Shown here piece after piece: positions 33,023-41,579 of a DNA stretch of 64,000 nucleotides. Location of the stretch: assembly GCA_002491115.1 (NCBI GenBank), contig DKVI01000041.1, forward strand, positions 25,711-89,710. The letters are read 5' to 3'. The notes under the pieces are model-generated. The model was given only the letters and a program-made list of their open reading frames with translations. It was not told where the DNA came from and did no database searches. The translations under genes were made by a program, and so were the position numbers. The stretch's first letter is position 1. Every line of letters starts with the position of its first letter. Source of the DNA: Lachnospiraceae bacterium UBA7182. GTDB taxonomy: Bacteria; Bacillota; Clostridia; Lachnospirales; Lachnospiraceae.

Positions 33023-33406
33023 ATGGATATACAAAAAGCGATGCTGTCCATAGGATTGTTCCTTGTACGGCTGGCGATCTGTATCCTGGTAATTGTAGGT
33101 ATATACAGCCTAGGGAAGACTGCCTATACCTGTGGTTACAGCATTGTGTCTGATGTTTCTGTAGATCCCGAGCCGGGCAGAGATGTGGAAGTGACCGTGT
33201 CCGGCGATATGGACATAAAGGATATAGCAAAACTTCTGGAGCGCAGAGGGTTGATCAATGATTCTGATATTTTCCGTCTTCAGTTGAAAATAAACAAATA
33301 TGAAGATAAGCTGAAACCCGGAAGCTATGAATTGAATACTTCCATGACGCCCAAAGAGATCATGGAGGCACTTTCGGCGGAACCGGAGGAAGAGGAAGAA
33401 GAATGA
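33023..33406 (+). CDS. MltG/YceG-like protein, N-terminal region only
   Basis: 127 residues: a membrane segment (about 10-35), then a LysM-like domain (VSGDMDIKDIAKLLERRGLI, KINKYEDKLKPGSYELN) matching the N-terminal part of MltG endolytic transglycosylases. The catalytic domain that follows in full-length MltG (about 330 residues) is absent; it ends in a Glu-rich tail. It cannot be a transglycosylase as encoded. The next gene overlaps (ATGA), so no frameshifted remainder exists here. Confidence 0.8.
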   Translation: MDIQKAMLSIGLFLVRLAICILVIVGIYSLGKTAYTCGYSIVSDVSVDPEPGRDVEVTVSGDMDIKDIAKLLERRGLINDSDIFRLQLKINKYEDKLKPGSYELNTSMTPKEIMEALSAEPEEEEEE

Positions 33407-34044
33407 TTGTAAGCGAAAGAATGACCGCTTATATAAACTCCCTGAATCCTGGTAATACAGAACTGTTGGAACAGATTGAAAGAGAAGCAAAAGAACAGTA
33501 TGTGCCCATTATACGCAGGGAGATGCAGAGTTTTTTAAAATTTCTTCTGAAAGCCTTACAGCCTGAAAGGATTCTGGAGATTGGGACGGCAGTGGGTTTT
33601 TCGGCGCTTTTGATGAGCGAGTACGGGCCGGAAGGATGTACGGTTACGACGATTGAGAATTATAAAAAACGTATTCCTGTCGCGAAAGAGAACTTTATAA
33701 GGGCGGGCAGAGAGAAGCAGATCCGGCTGCTGGAAGGAGACGCGTCGGATCTTTTGCCGAAGCTCTCCGGCCCTTTTGATTTTATTTTTATGGACGCGGC
33801 AAAAGGACAGTATATTTATTATCTGCCGCAGGTTTTAAGGCTCCTGCCGCCGGGGGGCGTGCTGGTGTCGGACAATGTGCTGCAGGACGGGGATATCATA
33901 GAGTCCCGCTTCGCGGTAGAACGCAGAAACCGCACCATCCATGCCCGGATGCGGGAATACCTGTATGAGCTGACCCACTGCGGGGAACTGACTACGTCAA
34001 TCCTTCCGCTGGGCGACGGCGTGACAGTCAGCATAAAACTTTAA
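33403..34044 (+). CDS. trmR: O-methyltransferase, TrmR (YrrM)-like
   Basis: 213 residues of the class I SAM O-methyltransferase family: ILEIGTAVGFSALLM, TTIENYKKRI, FIFMDAAKGQY and VSDNVLQDG. B. subtilis TrmR methylates 5-hydroxyuridine in tRNA wobble position to 5-methoxyuridine. The U32 peptidase-like trhP gene that makes the hydroxyl lies next, 30 bp downstream, supporting the assignment. Starts in the stop of the MltG-like gene. Confidence 0.85.
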   Translation: MIVSERMTAYINSLNPGNTELLEQIEREAKEQYVPIIRREMQSFLKFLLKALQPERILEIGTAVGFSALLMSEYGPEGCTVTTIENYKKRIPVAKENFIRAGREKQIRLLEGDASDLLPKLSGPFDFIFMDAAKGQYIYYLPQVLRLLPPGGVLVSDNVLQDGDIIESRFAVERRNRTIHARMREYLYELTHCGELTTSILPLGDGVTVSIKL

Positions 34045-34074
34045 TCAGCGGAACTATTAATAGGAGATTGTGGT

Positions 34075-35325
34075 ATGAGACGACTTCCGGAATTACTGAT
34101 CCCGGCCAGCAGCCTTGAAGTCCTTAAGGTGGCCTCCGTCTTTGGGGCGGATGCGGTCTATATCGGAGGAGAGGCGTTCGGTCTTCGGGCGAAGGCGAAA
34201 AATTTCTCCATGGAAGAGATGGCGGAGGGCATTCGCTTTGCCCATGGGCATGGGGTAAAAGTGTATGTGACAGCCAATATACTGGCCCATAATGATGATA
34301 TTGAGGATGCCGCGGATTATTTCAGAGAATTAAAAGCCATCGGTCCGGACGCGCTTATTATCTCCGATCCTGGCATGTTCATGACGGCAAAAGAAATCTG
34401 TCCCGGGATTGACATCCATATCTCCACCCAGGCCAACAATGTAAATTATAAAACCTTTCTCTTCTGGCATCAGCAGGGAGCAAGCCGCGTCGTTACCGGC
34501 AGAGAGCTTTCGCTGGATGAGATTCGTCAGATTCGGGCGCGGATACCCGACAGCCTGGAGATAGAGACTTTCGTACATGGGGCCATGTGTATTTCTTATT
34601 CTGGCAGGTGCTTGTTAAGCAATTATTTTACCGGCAGAGATGCCAACCGGGGCGCCTGCACCCATCCGTGCCGCTGGAAATACGCGGTAGTGGAAGAGAC
34701 GCGCCCGGGAGAATATATGCCGGTTTATGAAAATGAAAGAGGGACTTATATTTTCAATTCCAAAGATCTGTGCATGATCGAACATCTGCCGGATCTGATC
34801 GACGCCGGAGTTGACAGCTTAAAGATCGAAGGCCGGATGAAGACCGCTCTGTATGTGGCTACGGTGGCCCGCACCTATCGAAAAGCGCTGGATGATTACG
34901 CGGCGGGCGAAGAACAGTACCTGGCAAATATGCCCTGGTATTTAGACCAGATATCCAACTGTACCTACCGGCAGTTTACCACCGGGTTTTTCTACGGTAA
35001 ACCCGGTCAGGATGCCCAGATCTATGACAGCAATACCTATATAAAAGAGTATACTTACCTGGGAATCGTAAGTGAGATCAGGGAAGACGGTTTCTGTAAG
35101 ATTGAGCAGCGGAATAAATTCTCCACAGGCGAAACCATAGAGATCATGAAACCCGACGGCAGCAACATCGAAACCGTGACAGAAGAGATCTGGGGCGAAC
35201 AGAAAGGAGATACCGGGCCGGTCTGGGAGCTCCAGGAAAGCGCGCCCCATTCCAGGCAGGCGCTCTGGGTTAAACTGGACAAATGTCCTGAGAAGATGGA
35301 CATACTCAGGAGACAGGACGCATAG
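34075..35325 (+). CDS. trhP: U32-family tRNA hydroxylation protein TrhP (YrrO)-like
   Basis: 416 residues with the U32 signature ETFVHGAMCISYSGRCLLS (Cys ligands for an FeS cluster) plus later Cys (GACTHPCRW). Members TrhP hydroxylate uridine 34 using prephenate-derived chemistry. The order trmR-trhP gives the complete ho5U-to-mo5U route. Possible empty site of the dispersed element (AGCGGAACTATTAATA) lies just before it, at 34047. Older annotation as a protease or collagenase is unlikely. Confidence 0.88.
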   Translation: MRRLPELLIPASSLEVLKVASVFGADAVYIGGEAFGLRAKAKNFSMEEMAEGIRFAHGHGVKVYVTANILAHNDDIEDAADYFRELKAIGPDALIISDPGMFMTAKEICPGIDIHISTQANNVNYKTFLFWHQQGASRVVTGRELSLDEIRQIRARIPDSLEIETFVHGAMCISYSGRCLLSNYFTGRDANRGACTHPCRWKYAVVEETRPGEYMPVYENERGTYIFNSKDLCMIEHLPDLIDAGVDSLKIEGRMKTALYVATVARTYRKALDDYAAGEEQYLANMPWYLDQISNCTYRQFTTGFFYGKPGQDAQIYDSNTYIKEYTYLGIVSEIREDGFCKIEQRNKFSTGETIEIMKPDGSNIETVTEEIWGEQKGDTGPVWELQESAPHSRQALWVKLDKCPEKMDILRRQDA

Positions 35326-35355
35326 AATATTAAGAATAAGATAAATTGGAAAGGC

Positions 35356-35381
35356 ACTTTCGCAGGATTTTTACATAATAT
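35356..35381 (+). promoter_or_regulatory. Candidate SigK-type promoter of sigK
   Basis: AC (35356-35357), a 16-nt spacer, then CATAATAT (35374-35381) fits the sigma-K consensus AC-N16-CATANNNTA except the final base. This would give autoregulated mother-cell expression. The -10 also fits sigma-E, but there is no ATA at its -35 position. Confidence 0.4.
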
Positions 35382-35410
35382 GTAATAAATCTGTGCTGAG
35401 GTGTCTTTTT

Positions 35411-36034
35411 TTGAAGGCTTTTCCGAAACCTCTTACGGCGGAAGAAGAGAAATATTATTTGTTGAGGTATAAGGGAGGGGACGAAAAGGCACGTCAGATT
35501 CTGATCGAATATAATCTGCGCCTTGTAGCCCATATTGTGAAAAAATACCAGTCTCCCGAGGACGACATGGAAGAACTGATCTCCATAGGGACCATTGGCC
35601 TGATCAAAGCCGTGGATACATTTGATCATGAAAAAGCGAGCAAACTGGCGACCTATGCTGCAAGATGTGTGGAAAATGAAATCCTTATGTATATGAGAGT
35701 GAAGAAAAAACTGCAGCGGGAGTCCTCCTACTACGAACCCATCGGGACAGACAAAGAAGGAAATGAGATACAGCTTCTGGATATCATAGAAAGCGAAGAA
35801 CCTACCGCATTGGAGCAGATCGGTTTAAAAGACGATACAAGAAAAATATATGATCTTTTGGAGGAGGTGCTATCTGACAGGGAGAGGCAGGTGATCATCC
35901 TGCGTTATGGACTGTATCACGGAAAGGAATACACACAGCGGGAGATTGCCCAGAAGCTGGGGATTTCCCGTTCTTATATCAGCCGCATAGAAAAAAACGC
36001 GATTAACCGGCTGAAAGAGTATTTTCGGGATTGA
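35411..36034 (+). CDS. sigK: RNA polymerase sporulation sigma factor SigK
   Basis: 207 residues from TTG 35411, which is preceded by GAGGTG with 7 nt spacing. The text LKAFPKPLTAEEEKYYLLRYK, then IEYNLRLVAHIVKKY and IGTIGLIKAVDTF, matches sigma-K, not sigma-E or sigma-A. Region 2.4 is CVENEILMYMR, region 4 is HGKEYTQREIAQKLGISRSYISRIEKNA (split here). The sequence begins at mature KAF with no pro-sequence and is uninterrupted by a skin element. An extended GTG 35393 start would add only 6 residues. Confidence 0.92.
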   Translation: MKAFPKPLTAEEEKYYLLRYKGGDEKARQILIEYNLRLVAHIVKKYQSPEDDMEELISIGTIGLIKAVDTFDHEKASKLATYAARCVENEILMYMRVKKKLQRESSYYEPIGTDKEGNEIQLLDIIESEEPTALEQIGLKDDTRKIYDLLEEVLSDRERQVIILRYGLYHGKEYTQREIAQKLGISRSYISRIEKNAINRLKEYFRD

Positions 36035-36059
36035 GTCCGGCGCTTAAATGTGTTATACT
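36031..36059 (+). promoter_or_regulatory. comM-dprA-topA promoter
   Basis: TTGAGT (36031-36036) overlaps the sigK stop; TATACT (36054-36059) follows after 17 bp. The comM ATG is 68 nt later. Confidence 0.6.
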
Positions 36060-36127
36060 GTACAGCGTCTAAAATCTGGAATGCATATCGCAGAATTTTC
36101 CAAATACGATCCATTAGGAAGGAAGAT

Positions 36128-37657
36128 ATGTTCAGTACCATATTGTCGGCGGCAATCCTCGGGATTGACGCTTACCCTGTACAGGTGGAAGCCGATATTT
36201 GTGACGGGCTTCCGCAGTTTTGCATGGTCGGGGATCTGTCTCCCGAAGCGCGGGAGGCGGCGGACCGGGTCCGCACGGCTTTCAGGAACACAGGATTTTA
36301 TTTCCCGCCCAAACGGGTGACGGTCAATCTGTCCCCGGCCCATATCCGCAAAGAAGGAACCAGGTATGACCTGCCTGTGGCGGCGGCGCTTCTGTCCGCC
36401 ATGGGGGCCCTGCCTGCAGAGCAGGTGGAAAATGTCCTGATGGCGGGCGAGGTGGGGCTAAGCGGAACCGTGCGTCCCGTAAACGGTATCCTGCAGACCG
36501 TCATGCTGGCGAAAGAGTCCGGTTGTAAGATGTGCCTGGTACCGAAAGAGAACGTAAGAGAAGGCGCTTTTGTGCCGGATATTCCGGTCATAGGCATCGG
36601 AAATATAAAAGAGCTGAAAGAATGCCTCGCCTGCCCCGAAAAGGCAGGGCAAAAGACCCCGTCAAACGAAACGGAGCTTTTTAAACAGCCCGTCTACAAA
36701 GACGATTTTCGTGAGGTCAACGGACAGGAAGGCGTGCGCCGGGCGGCCGAGATCGCGGCCGCCGGTATGCACAATTTTCTGATGATCGGTCCCCCTGGTG
36801 CGGGCAAAACCATGATCGCCAAAAGGATTCCCACGATTCTGCCCGGGCTGACCAGGGAGGAAAGCCTGGAAATATCCAGAGTATACAGTGTATGCGGGCT
36901 TCTGGAAGGGAAAGGACAGGCAGTCGTCCGGCCGTTTCGGGCGCCCCATCATACGATCTCCGCCAGTGCTCTGGCAGGAGGGGGAAGAAGGATTCTTCCG
37001 GGGGAGATCAGTCTTGCGACCCGGGGCGTCTTATTTCTGGACGAGCTTCCGGAGTTTCAAAGGAACGTCCTGGAAGCGCTTCGTCAGCCTCTGGAGGAAG
37101 GACAGGTGGTCATAAGCCGGGTCAACGGAAAATATGTGTTTCCCGCGCACTTTCAGCTTGTCGCCGCCATGAACCCATGCCGCTGCGGCTACTATCCCGA
37201 CCGGGAGAGATGCAGTTGTCTGCCGGGGGAAGTAGCCCGTTATATGCACAGGATTTCCTGGCCCCTTCTGGACCGGATTGATATCTGCGCCGAGGTACAC
37301 AAAGTGGCGTATCAGGACCTTGCCCGTGCCGGGACCAGTGAAAGTTCCGGGCAGATCAGAGAGCGGGTGGAAAAAGCCAGAATACTGCAAAAAAAGCGCT
37401 ATAAAGGATGTGCCTGGCAGTATAACGCGGGGCTGCCCTCCTGGGGCGTTCACAGGTTTTGTCCGCTGGGAAGCGAGGAAGAACAGATCTTAAAGACGGC
37501 TTTTGAAAAGATGGATTTAAGTGCCCGGGCGTATCACAGGATCATAAAAGTCGCCAGGACCATTGCGGATCTGGAAAATGAGCCGGATATCCGGACGCCG
37601 CATCTTCTGGAAGCAATCGGTTACCGCTGTGTGGACCGGAAATACTGGGAAAGGTGA
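36128..37657 (+). CDS. comM: YifB/ComM-family Mg-chelatase-like ATPase
   Basis: 509 residues from ATG 36128, preceded by AGGAAGGAAG. N-terminal Lon-like domain (about 20-150), AAA domain with GPPGAGKTM (Walker A) and LFLDELPEF (Walker B), and a C-terminal Mg-chelatase part with a zinc-binding CRCGYYPDRERCSC. ComM is a helicase for branch migration in natural transformation and recombination. It overlaps into dprA, a competence gene, by the gene order expected for Firmicutes. Confidence 0.94.
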   Translation: MFSTILSAAILGIDAYPVQVEADICDGLPQFCMVGDLSPEAREAADRVRTAFRNTGFYFPPKRVTVNLSPAHIRKEGTRYDLPVAAALLSAMGALPAEQVENVLMAGEVGLSGTVRPVNGILQTVMLAKESGCKMCLVPKENVREGAFVPDIPVIGIGNIKELKECLACPEKAGQKTPSNETELFKQPVYKDDFREVNGQEGVRRAAEIAAAGMHNFLMIGPPGAGKTMIAKRIPTILPGLTREESLEISRVYSVCGLLEGKGQAVVRPFRAPHHTISASALAGGGRRILPGEISLATRGVLFLDELPEFQRNVLEALRQPLEEGQVVISRVNGKYVFPAHFQLVAAMNPCRCGYYPDRERCSCLPGEVARYMHRISWPLLDRIDICAEVHKVAYQDLARAGTSESSGQIRERVEKARILQKKRYKGCAWQYNAGLPSWGVHRFCPLGSEEEQILKTAFEKMDLSARAYHRIIKVARTIADLENEPDIRTPHLLEAIGYRCVDRKYWER

Positions 37658-37662
37658 GAACC

Positions 37663-38586
37663 ATGACTAACCAGGAAGCAGGCGGCATACAATATATCAG
37701 TCAGAGGGAAGCGGCTTACCCTGAAAGATTAAAAAACTACAAAAGAATGCCTGAAGGTCTTTATGTACTGGGACGGCTGCCGGCAGACGACAGACCCTCC
37801 GTAGCCATCGTAGGTTCCAGAAGATCCACAGGCTACGGGAATGAAACTGCGCGTTTTTTCGCGAAAGAACTGGCGCTTGCGGGCGTACAGATCATCAGCG
37901 GTATGGCGTGGGGAATTGACGGCATGTCCCATGAAGGCGCGCTGGAAGCGGGCGGGGATACGTTTGCCGTCCTGGGCTGCGGCGTGGATATCTGTTATCC
38001 GGCAGGACACAGAAAGCTTTATGAAAAACTGAAAGTCCGGGGAGGCATCCTGTCGGAACAGCCCTGCGGCATGGCACCCCTGCCCGGCCACTTTCCGGCC
38101 CGCAACCGGATTATCAGCGGCCTTTCGGATCTGGTGTTGGTGGTGGAAGCGAAGGAAAAAAGCGGCGCTTTAATTACGGCGGATTTCGCTTTAGAGCAGG
38201 GAAAAGATGTATTTGCCGTTCCCGGAAGGCTGACGGATCCTTTAAGCGCAGGCTGCCTGAACCTCTTAAAACAGGGGGCCGGGCTGGCGGACAGTCCCCT
38301 TACCATACTGGAAGTTCTGGGCATTTCAGGGAATATGACTAAAAAACAGACGACGGATTCGGCGAATTTTATACTTGCAAAGGAAGAAAATATCGTATAT
38401 AGTTGTATAGGTCCCTGTCCGGTTTTTCTGGATGAACTGGTTCAAAAGACGCATCTTCCGGTTCAAAAGACAGTTTCAGCCCTGGTGGGACTGGAACTGA
38501 AAGGCTGTATCAGGGAAATTCAGAAGAATGAATATGTGAGAACAGATTTGAGGGCTACCAATGGCGAAATATCTGGTTATCGTTGA
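37663..38586 (+). CDS. dprA: DNA processing protein DprA
   Basis: 307 residues: the Rossmann-like core with VAIVGSRRSTGYG, SGMAWGIDGMSHEGAL and GLSDLVLVVEAKEKSGALIT, then a C-terminal winged helix (about 245-300). DprA binds incoming single-stranded DNA and loads RecA. ATG 37663 is preferred over GTG 37654, because AAGGTGAG directly precedes it. It overlaps topA by 26 bp. N-terminal SAM domain is absent. Confidence 0.95.
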   Translation: MTNQEAGGIQYISQREAAYPERLKNYKRMPEGLYVLGRLPADDRPSVAIVGSRRSTGYGNETARFFAKELALAGVQIISGMAWGIDGMSHEGALEAGGDTFAVLGCGVDICYPAGHRKLYEKLKVRGGILSEQPCGMAPLPGHFPARNRIISGLSDLVLVVEAKEKSGALITADFALEQGKDVFAVPGRLTDPLSAGCLNLLKQGAGLADSPLTILEVLGISGNMTKKQTTDSANFILAKEENIVYSCIGPCPVFLDELVQKTHLPVQKTVSALVGLELKGCIREIQKNEYVRTDLRATNGEISGYR

Positions 38587-40582
38587 GTCACCTGCCAAGG
38601 TGAAGACGATCAAGAAATTTTTAGGCGCAAACTATGAAGTAATGGCTTCCAACGGGCATGTAAGGGATTTCCCTAAAAGCCAGCTCGGTTTTGATGTGGA
38701 GCATAATTACGAACCTAAATATATTACCATCCGCGGCAAAGGGGATATTCTGGCCAAGCTTCGCAAAGAGGCCAAAAAGGCGGATAAAGTCTATCTGGCT
38801 ACCGACCCGGACCGGGAAGGAGAAGCGATTTCCTGGCATCTGTCCCAGGCGCTTAAGCTGGATGAGAAGAAGATGTACAGGATTACGTTTAATGAGATTA
38901 CCAAAACCGCGGTCAAAGAGTCCATCAGGCATGCCCGCCTGATTGATCAGGATCTGGTGGACGCCCAGCAGGCGAGAAGGATGCTGGACCGTATGGTGGG
39001 TTATCGGATCAGTCCGATTTTGTGGGCGAAAGTAAAGAGAGGCTTAAGCGCCGGACGGGTGCAGTCGGTGGCATTAAGGCTGGTGGCTGACCGGGAAGAA
39101 GAGATCGAGGCGTTCGTTCCGGAAGAATACTGGAGTCTGGATGCGCATTTTGCCGTAAAAGGGGAGAAAAAGCCCCTGACGGCCAAATTCTACGGTACAC
39201 CCAAAGAAAAGCTGGAGATCCATTCCCGCCAGGAGATGGATGAGCTTTTGGAAGGCTTAAAGGGAGCATCCTTTGCGGTGACGGAAGTAAAGGACAAGGA
39301 ACGGGCCAGAAAGGCGCCCCTGCCCTTTACAACCAGTACCTTGCAGCAGGAGGCTTCCAGAACCCTGGGCTTTTCCACGGTCAAGACCATGCGTCTGGCG
39401 CAGCAGCTTTATGAGGGAATTGATATCGAAGGCCAGGGGACGGTGGGCGTGATCACCTACCTGCGTACGGATTCTACCCGTATTTCCGACGAGGCGGCCC
39501 AGGCGGCGGCTTCTTATATTAAAGAAACATACGGAGAAGACTATCTGCCCCAGGATAAAGAAAAAAAAGAGAAGAAAGAAAAAGACGGGGACAAGAAGAT
39601 CCAGGACGCCCATGAAGCCATCCGGCCCACGGATATCAGAAGGCTTCCGGCTAAAATCAAGGAGTCTCTTTCCAGGGATCAGTTCCGTCTGTATCAGCTT
39701 ATATGGAAACGCTTTACGGCGAGCCGTATGGCGGACGCAAAGTACCATATCGTGTCCGTGAAGATCGACAGCCAGCCGGCCGCGCCGGAAAAAGAGAGTT
39801 ACCGCTTCACAGTGTCCGCGTCCACGGTCGCTTTTGACGGATTCATGTCTGTCTATGTGCAGGAAGAAGATGAAAAAGGCGAGAACGCCACATTGGTGAA
39901 AGCGCTTGGTAAAGACAACATACTGGAATTAAAAGAGCTGGAAGACAAACAGCATTTTACCCAGCCTCCGGCACATTATACTGAGGCTACGCTTGTAAAG
40001 ACGTTGGAGGAGTACGGGATCGGAAGACCCAGCACCTACGCGCCTACCATCAGTACGATCCTGGCCCGCCGTTATGTGGCCAAGGAGGGGCGCAACCTCT
40101 ATCTGACAGAGATCGGAGAGGTGGTCAACAATATGATGAAGCAGGCCTTTCCGACCATTGTGGAGACGGATTTTACCGCCAATGTGGAGTCGCTTCTGGA
40201 CCGGGTGGAAGACGGAACCGTCAACTGGAAAACGGTCGTCAGCAATTTCTATCCGGATCTGGACGAAGCGGTCAACAAGGCGGAAGCGGAGCTTGAAAAG
40301 GTTAAGATCGAAGATGAAGTAAGCGACGTGGTCTGCGAACAGTGCGGCAGAAATATGGTGGTAAAATACGGCCCCCATGGAAAGTTCCTTGCCTGTCCGG
40401 GATTCCCCGAATGCAGGAATACGAAACCGTATCTGGAGAAAATCGGCGTTGCCTGTCCCAAGTGCGGCAAAGATATCGTGCTGCGGCGTTCGTCCAAAGG
40501 ACGGAAGTTTTACAGCTGCGAGGGATATCCGGAATGCGACTATGTATCCTGGAAAAAACCCAAAGAAGCAAAAACAGATTGA
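38561..40582 (+). CDS. topA: DNA topoisomerase I
   Basis: 673 residues. TOPRIM domain (KYLVIVESPAKVKTIKKF, DPDREGEAISWHL), catalytic Tyr region (TYLRTDSTRIS), and type IA core. Two C-terminal zinc-finger repeats, CEQCGRNMVVK with CPGFPEC and CPKCGKDIVLR with CEGYPEC, follow. It relaxes negative supercoils. Its stop codon lies inside an 18-bp palindrome that also overlaps the codY -35. Confidence 0.98.
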   Translation: MAKYLVIVESPAKVKTIKKFLGANYEVMASNGHVRDFPKSQLGFDVEHNYEPKYITIRGKGDILAKLRKEAKKADKVYLATDPDREGEAISWHLSQALKLDEKKMYRITFNEITKTAVKESIRHARLIDQDLVDAQQARRMLDRMVGYRISPILWAKVKRGLSAGRVQSVALRLVADREEEIEAFVPEEYWSLDAHFAVKGEKKPLTAKFYGTPKEKLEIHSRQEMDELLEGLKGASFAVTEVKDKERARKAPLPFTTSTLQQEASRTLGFSTVKTMRLAQQLYEGIDIEGQGTVGVITYLRTDSTRISDEAAQAAASYIKETYGEDYLPQDKEKKEKKEKDGDKKIQDAHEAIRPTDIRRLPAKIKESLSRDQFRLYQLIWKRFTASRMADAKYHIVSVKIDSQPAAPEKESYRFTVSASTVAFDGFMSVYVQEEDEKGENATLVKALGKDNILELKELEDKQHFTQPPAHYTEATLVKTLEEYGIGRPSTYAPTISTILARRYVAKEGRNLYLTEIGEVVNNMMKQAFPTIVETDFTANVESLLDRVEDGTVNWKTVVSNFYPDLDEAVNKAEAELEKVKIEDEVSDVVCEQCGRNMVVKYGPHGKFLACPGFPECRNTKPYLEKIGVACPKCGKDIVLRRSSKGRKFYSCEGYPECDYVSWKKPKEAKTD

Positions 40583-40590
40583 AATCTGTT
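40573..40590. promoter_or_regulatory. Palindrome at topA stop / codY -35
   Basis: AACAGATT (40573-40580) and AATCTGTT (40583-40590) are perfect inverse repeats around GA. It covers the topA stop TGA and the codY -35 TTGAAA. A regulator bound here would repress codY. It does not fit the usual CodY box (AATTTTCWGAAAATT). Confidence 0.45.
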
Positions 40591-40607
40591 AATTTGTATG
40601 TTAATAT
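40579..40607 (+). promoter_or_regulatory. codY promoter
   Basis: TTGAAA (40579-40584) and TAATAT (40602-40607), spacer 17 bp. The predicted start near 40614 falls inside the left arm of the topA terminator. Confidence 0.55.
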
Positions 40608-40609
40608 CC

Positions 40610-40648
40610 AAAGTGCAGTTGGTTTACATCTGCACTTTCTTACTTTTT
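40610..40648 (+). terminator. Terminator after topA
   Basis: AAAGTGCAG (40610-40618) pairs perfectly with CTGCACTTT (40630-40638), loop 11 nt, then CTTACTTTTTT. Placed just upstream of the codY ribosome binding site (CGGAGGG). Confidence 0.75.
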
Positions 40649-40661
40649 TGCGGAGGGAACG

Positions 40662-41477
40662 ATGAGCGTACAACTATTAGACAAAACGAGAAAAATAAAC
40701 AAACTCCTGCATAACAATAATTCCAGTAAAGTGGTTTTTAACGATATCTGCGGAGTTTTGTCGGAGATCTTGCTGTCCAATGTGCTTGTTATCAGTAAAA
40801 AAGGAAAGGTACTTGGAATCAGCCGGTATGACGGAGTGGATGAACTTCACGAACTGATCGTAGACCAGGTGGGAGGGCTTATAGACCCGCTGTTAAACGA
40901 GCGCCTGCTGGGCATCCTGTCCACGAAGGAGAATGTCAATCTGCAGACACTGGGGTTTGTGGTGGAAAATGTACGAAAATACGAGGCGCTTGTGGCTCCC
41001 ATCATCATAGCGGGCGAGCGGCTTGGAACTTTGTTTTTGTACAAGTATGAGAACGATTACGATATTGACGACATCATTTTAAGCGAGTATGGTACGACGG
41101 TGGTGGGGCTGGAGATGATCCGTTCTGTCCATGAAGAAAATGTGGAAGAGGAACGCAGGATAAGGGACGTGCAGTCGGCCATCGGGACGCTTTCTGTCAC
41201 GGAGATGGAAGCCATCAGCCTGATTTTTAAGGAGATGCAGGGCAATGAATGTACCCTGGTTGCCAGCAAGATTGCGGACAGGGCCGGGATTACCCGTTCG
41301 GTGATTGTCAACGCGCTGCGCAAATTTGAGAGCGCGGGCGTCATAGAATCCCGTTCTGCCGGTATGCGGGGTACCAATATAAAAGTTTTAAACGACTGCG
41401 TATTCCGGGAGCTGGAATACATCAACAATAACAGGCCGGGTATGAAAAATTTAAAAAAAATTGAAAATTCCCGTTGA
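40662..41477 (+). CDS. codY: GTP-sensing transcriptional repressor CodY
   Basis: 271 residues. N-terminal GAF domain that binds branched-chain amino acids (about 1-160), long linker helix, C-terminal winged helix (SKIADRAGITRSVIVNALRKFES and IESRSAGMRGTNIKV). It senses GTP and Ile/Leu/Val and represses nitrogen and amino acid genes. It follows topA, as in many Clostridia. ATG after GGAGGGAACG. ilvNC in this window is a classical target type, but I see no clear box there. Confidence 0.97.
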   Translation: MSVQLLDKTRKINKLLHNNNSSKVVFNDICGVLSEILLSNVLVISKKGKVLGISRYDGVDELHELIVDQVGGLIDPLLNERLLGILSTKENVNLQTLGFVVENVRKYEALVAPIIIAGERLGTLFLYKYENDYDIDDIILSEYGTTVVGLEMIRSVHEENVEEERRIRDVQSAIGTLSVTEMEAISLIFKEMQGNECTLVASKIADRAGITRSVIVNALRKFESAGVIESRSAGMRGTNIKVLNDCVFRELEYINNNRPGMKNLKKIENSR

Positions 41478-41502
41478 CAATTCGGAATAATCATACTATT
41501 AT
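41474..41502 (+). promoter_or_regulatory. groESL promoter
   Basis: TTGACA (41474-41479) and TATTAT (41497-41502), spacer 17 bp. The -35 hexamer overlaps the codY stop. The CIRCE operator follows. Confidence 0.75.
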
Positions 41503-41513
41503 ATGACTAAAGG

Positions 41514-41540
41514 TTAGCACTCAACTCAAGTGAGTGCTAA
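41514..41540. promoter_or_regulatory. CIRCE operator (HrcA-binding site)
   Basis: TTAGCACTC (41514-41522), a 9-nt spacer and GAGTGCTAA (41532-41540) is a perfect match to the CIRCE element. HrcA binds it to repress groESL and releases upon heat stress. The hrcA gene is not in the window. Confidence 0.95.
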
Positions 41541-41579
41541 TAAAAAAGAAATCAGGACTAGTTTAAGGAGGAGTAATTA

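Noticed and set aside
40573..40590. Palindrome as CodY self-binding box
   Set aside because: It lacks the TTCWGAA core of the CodY consensus; kept only as an operator of unknown regulator.
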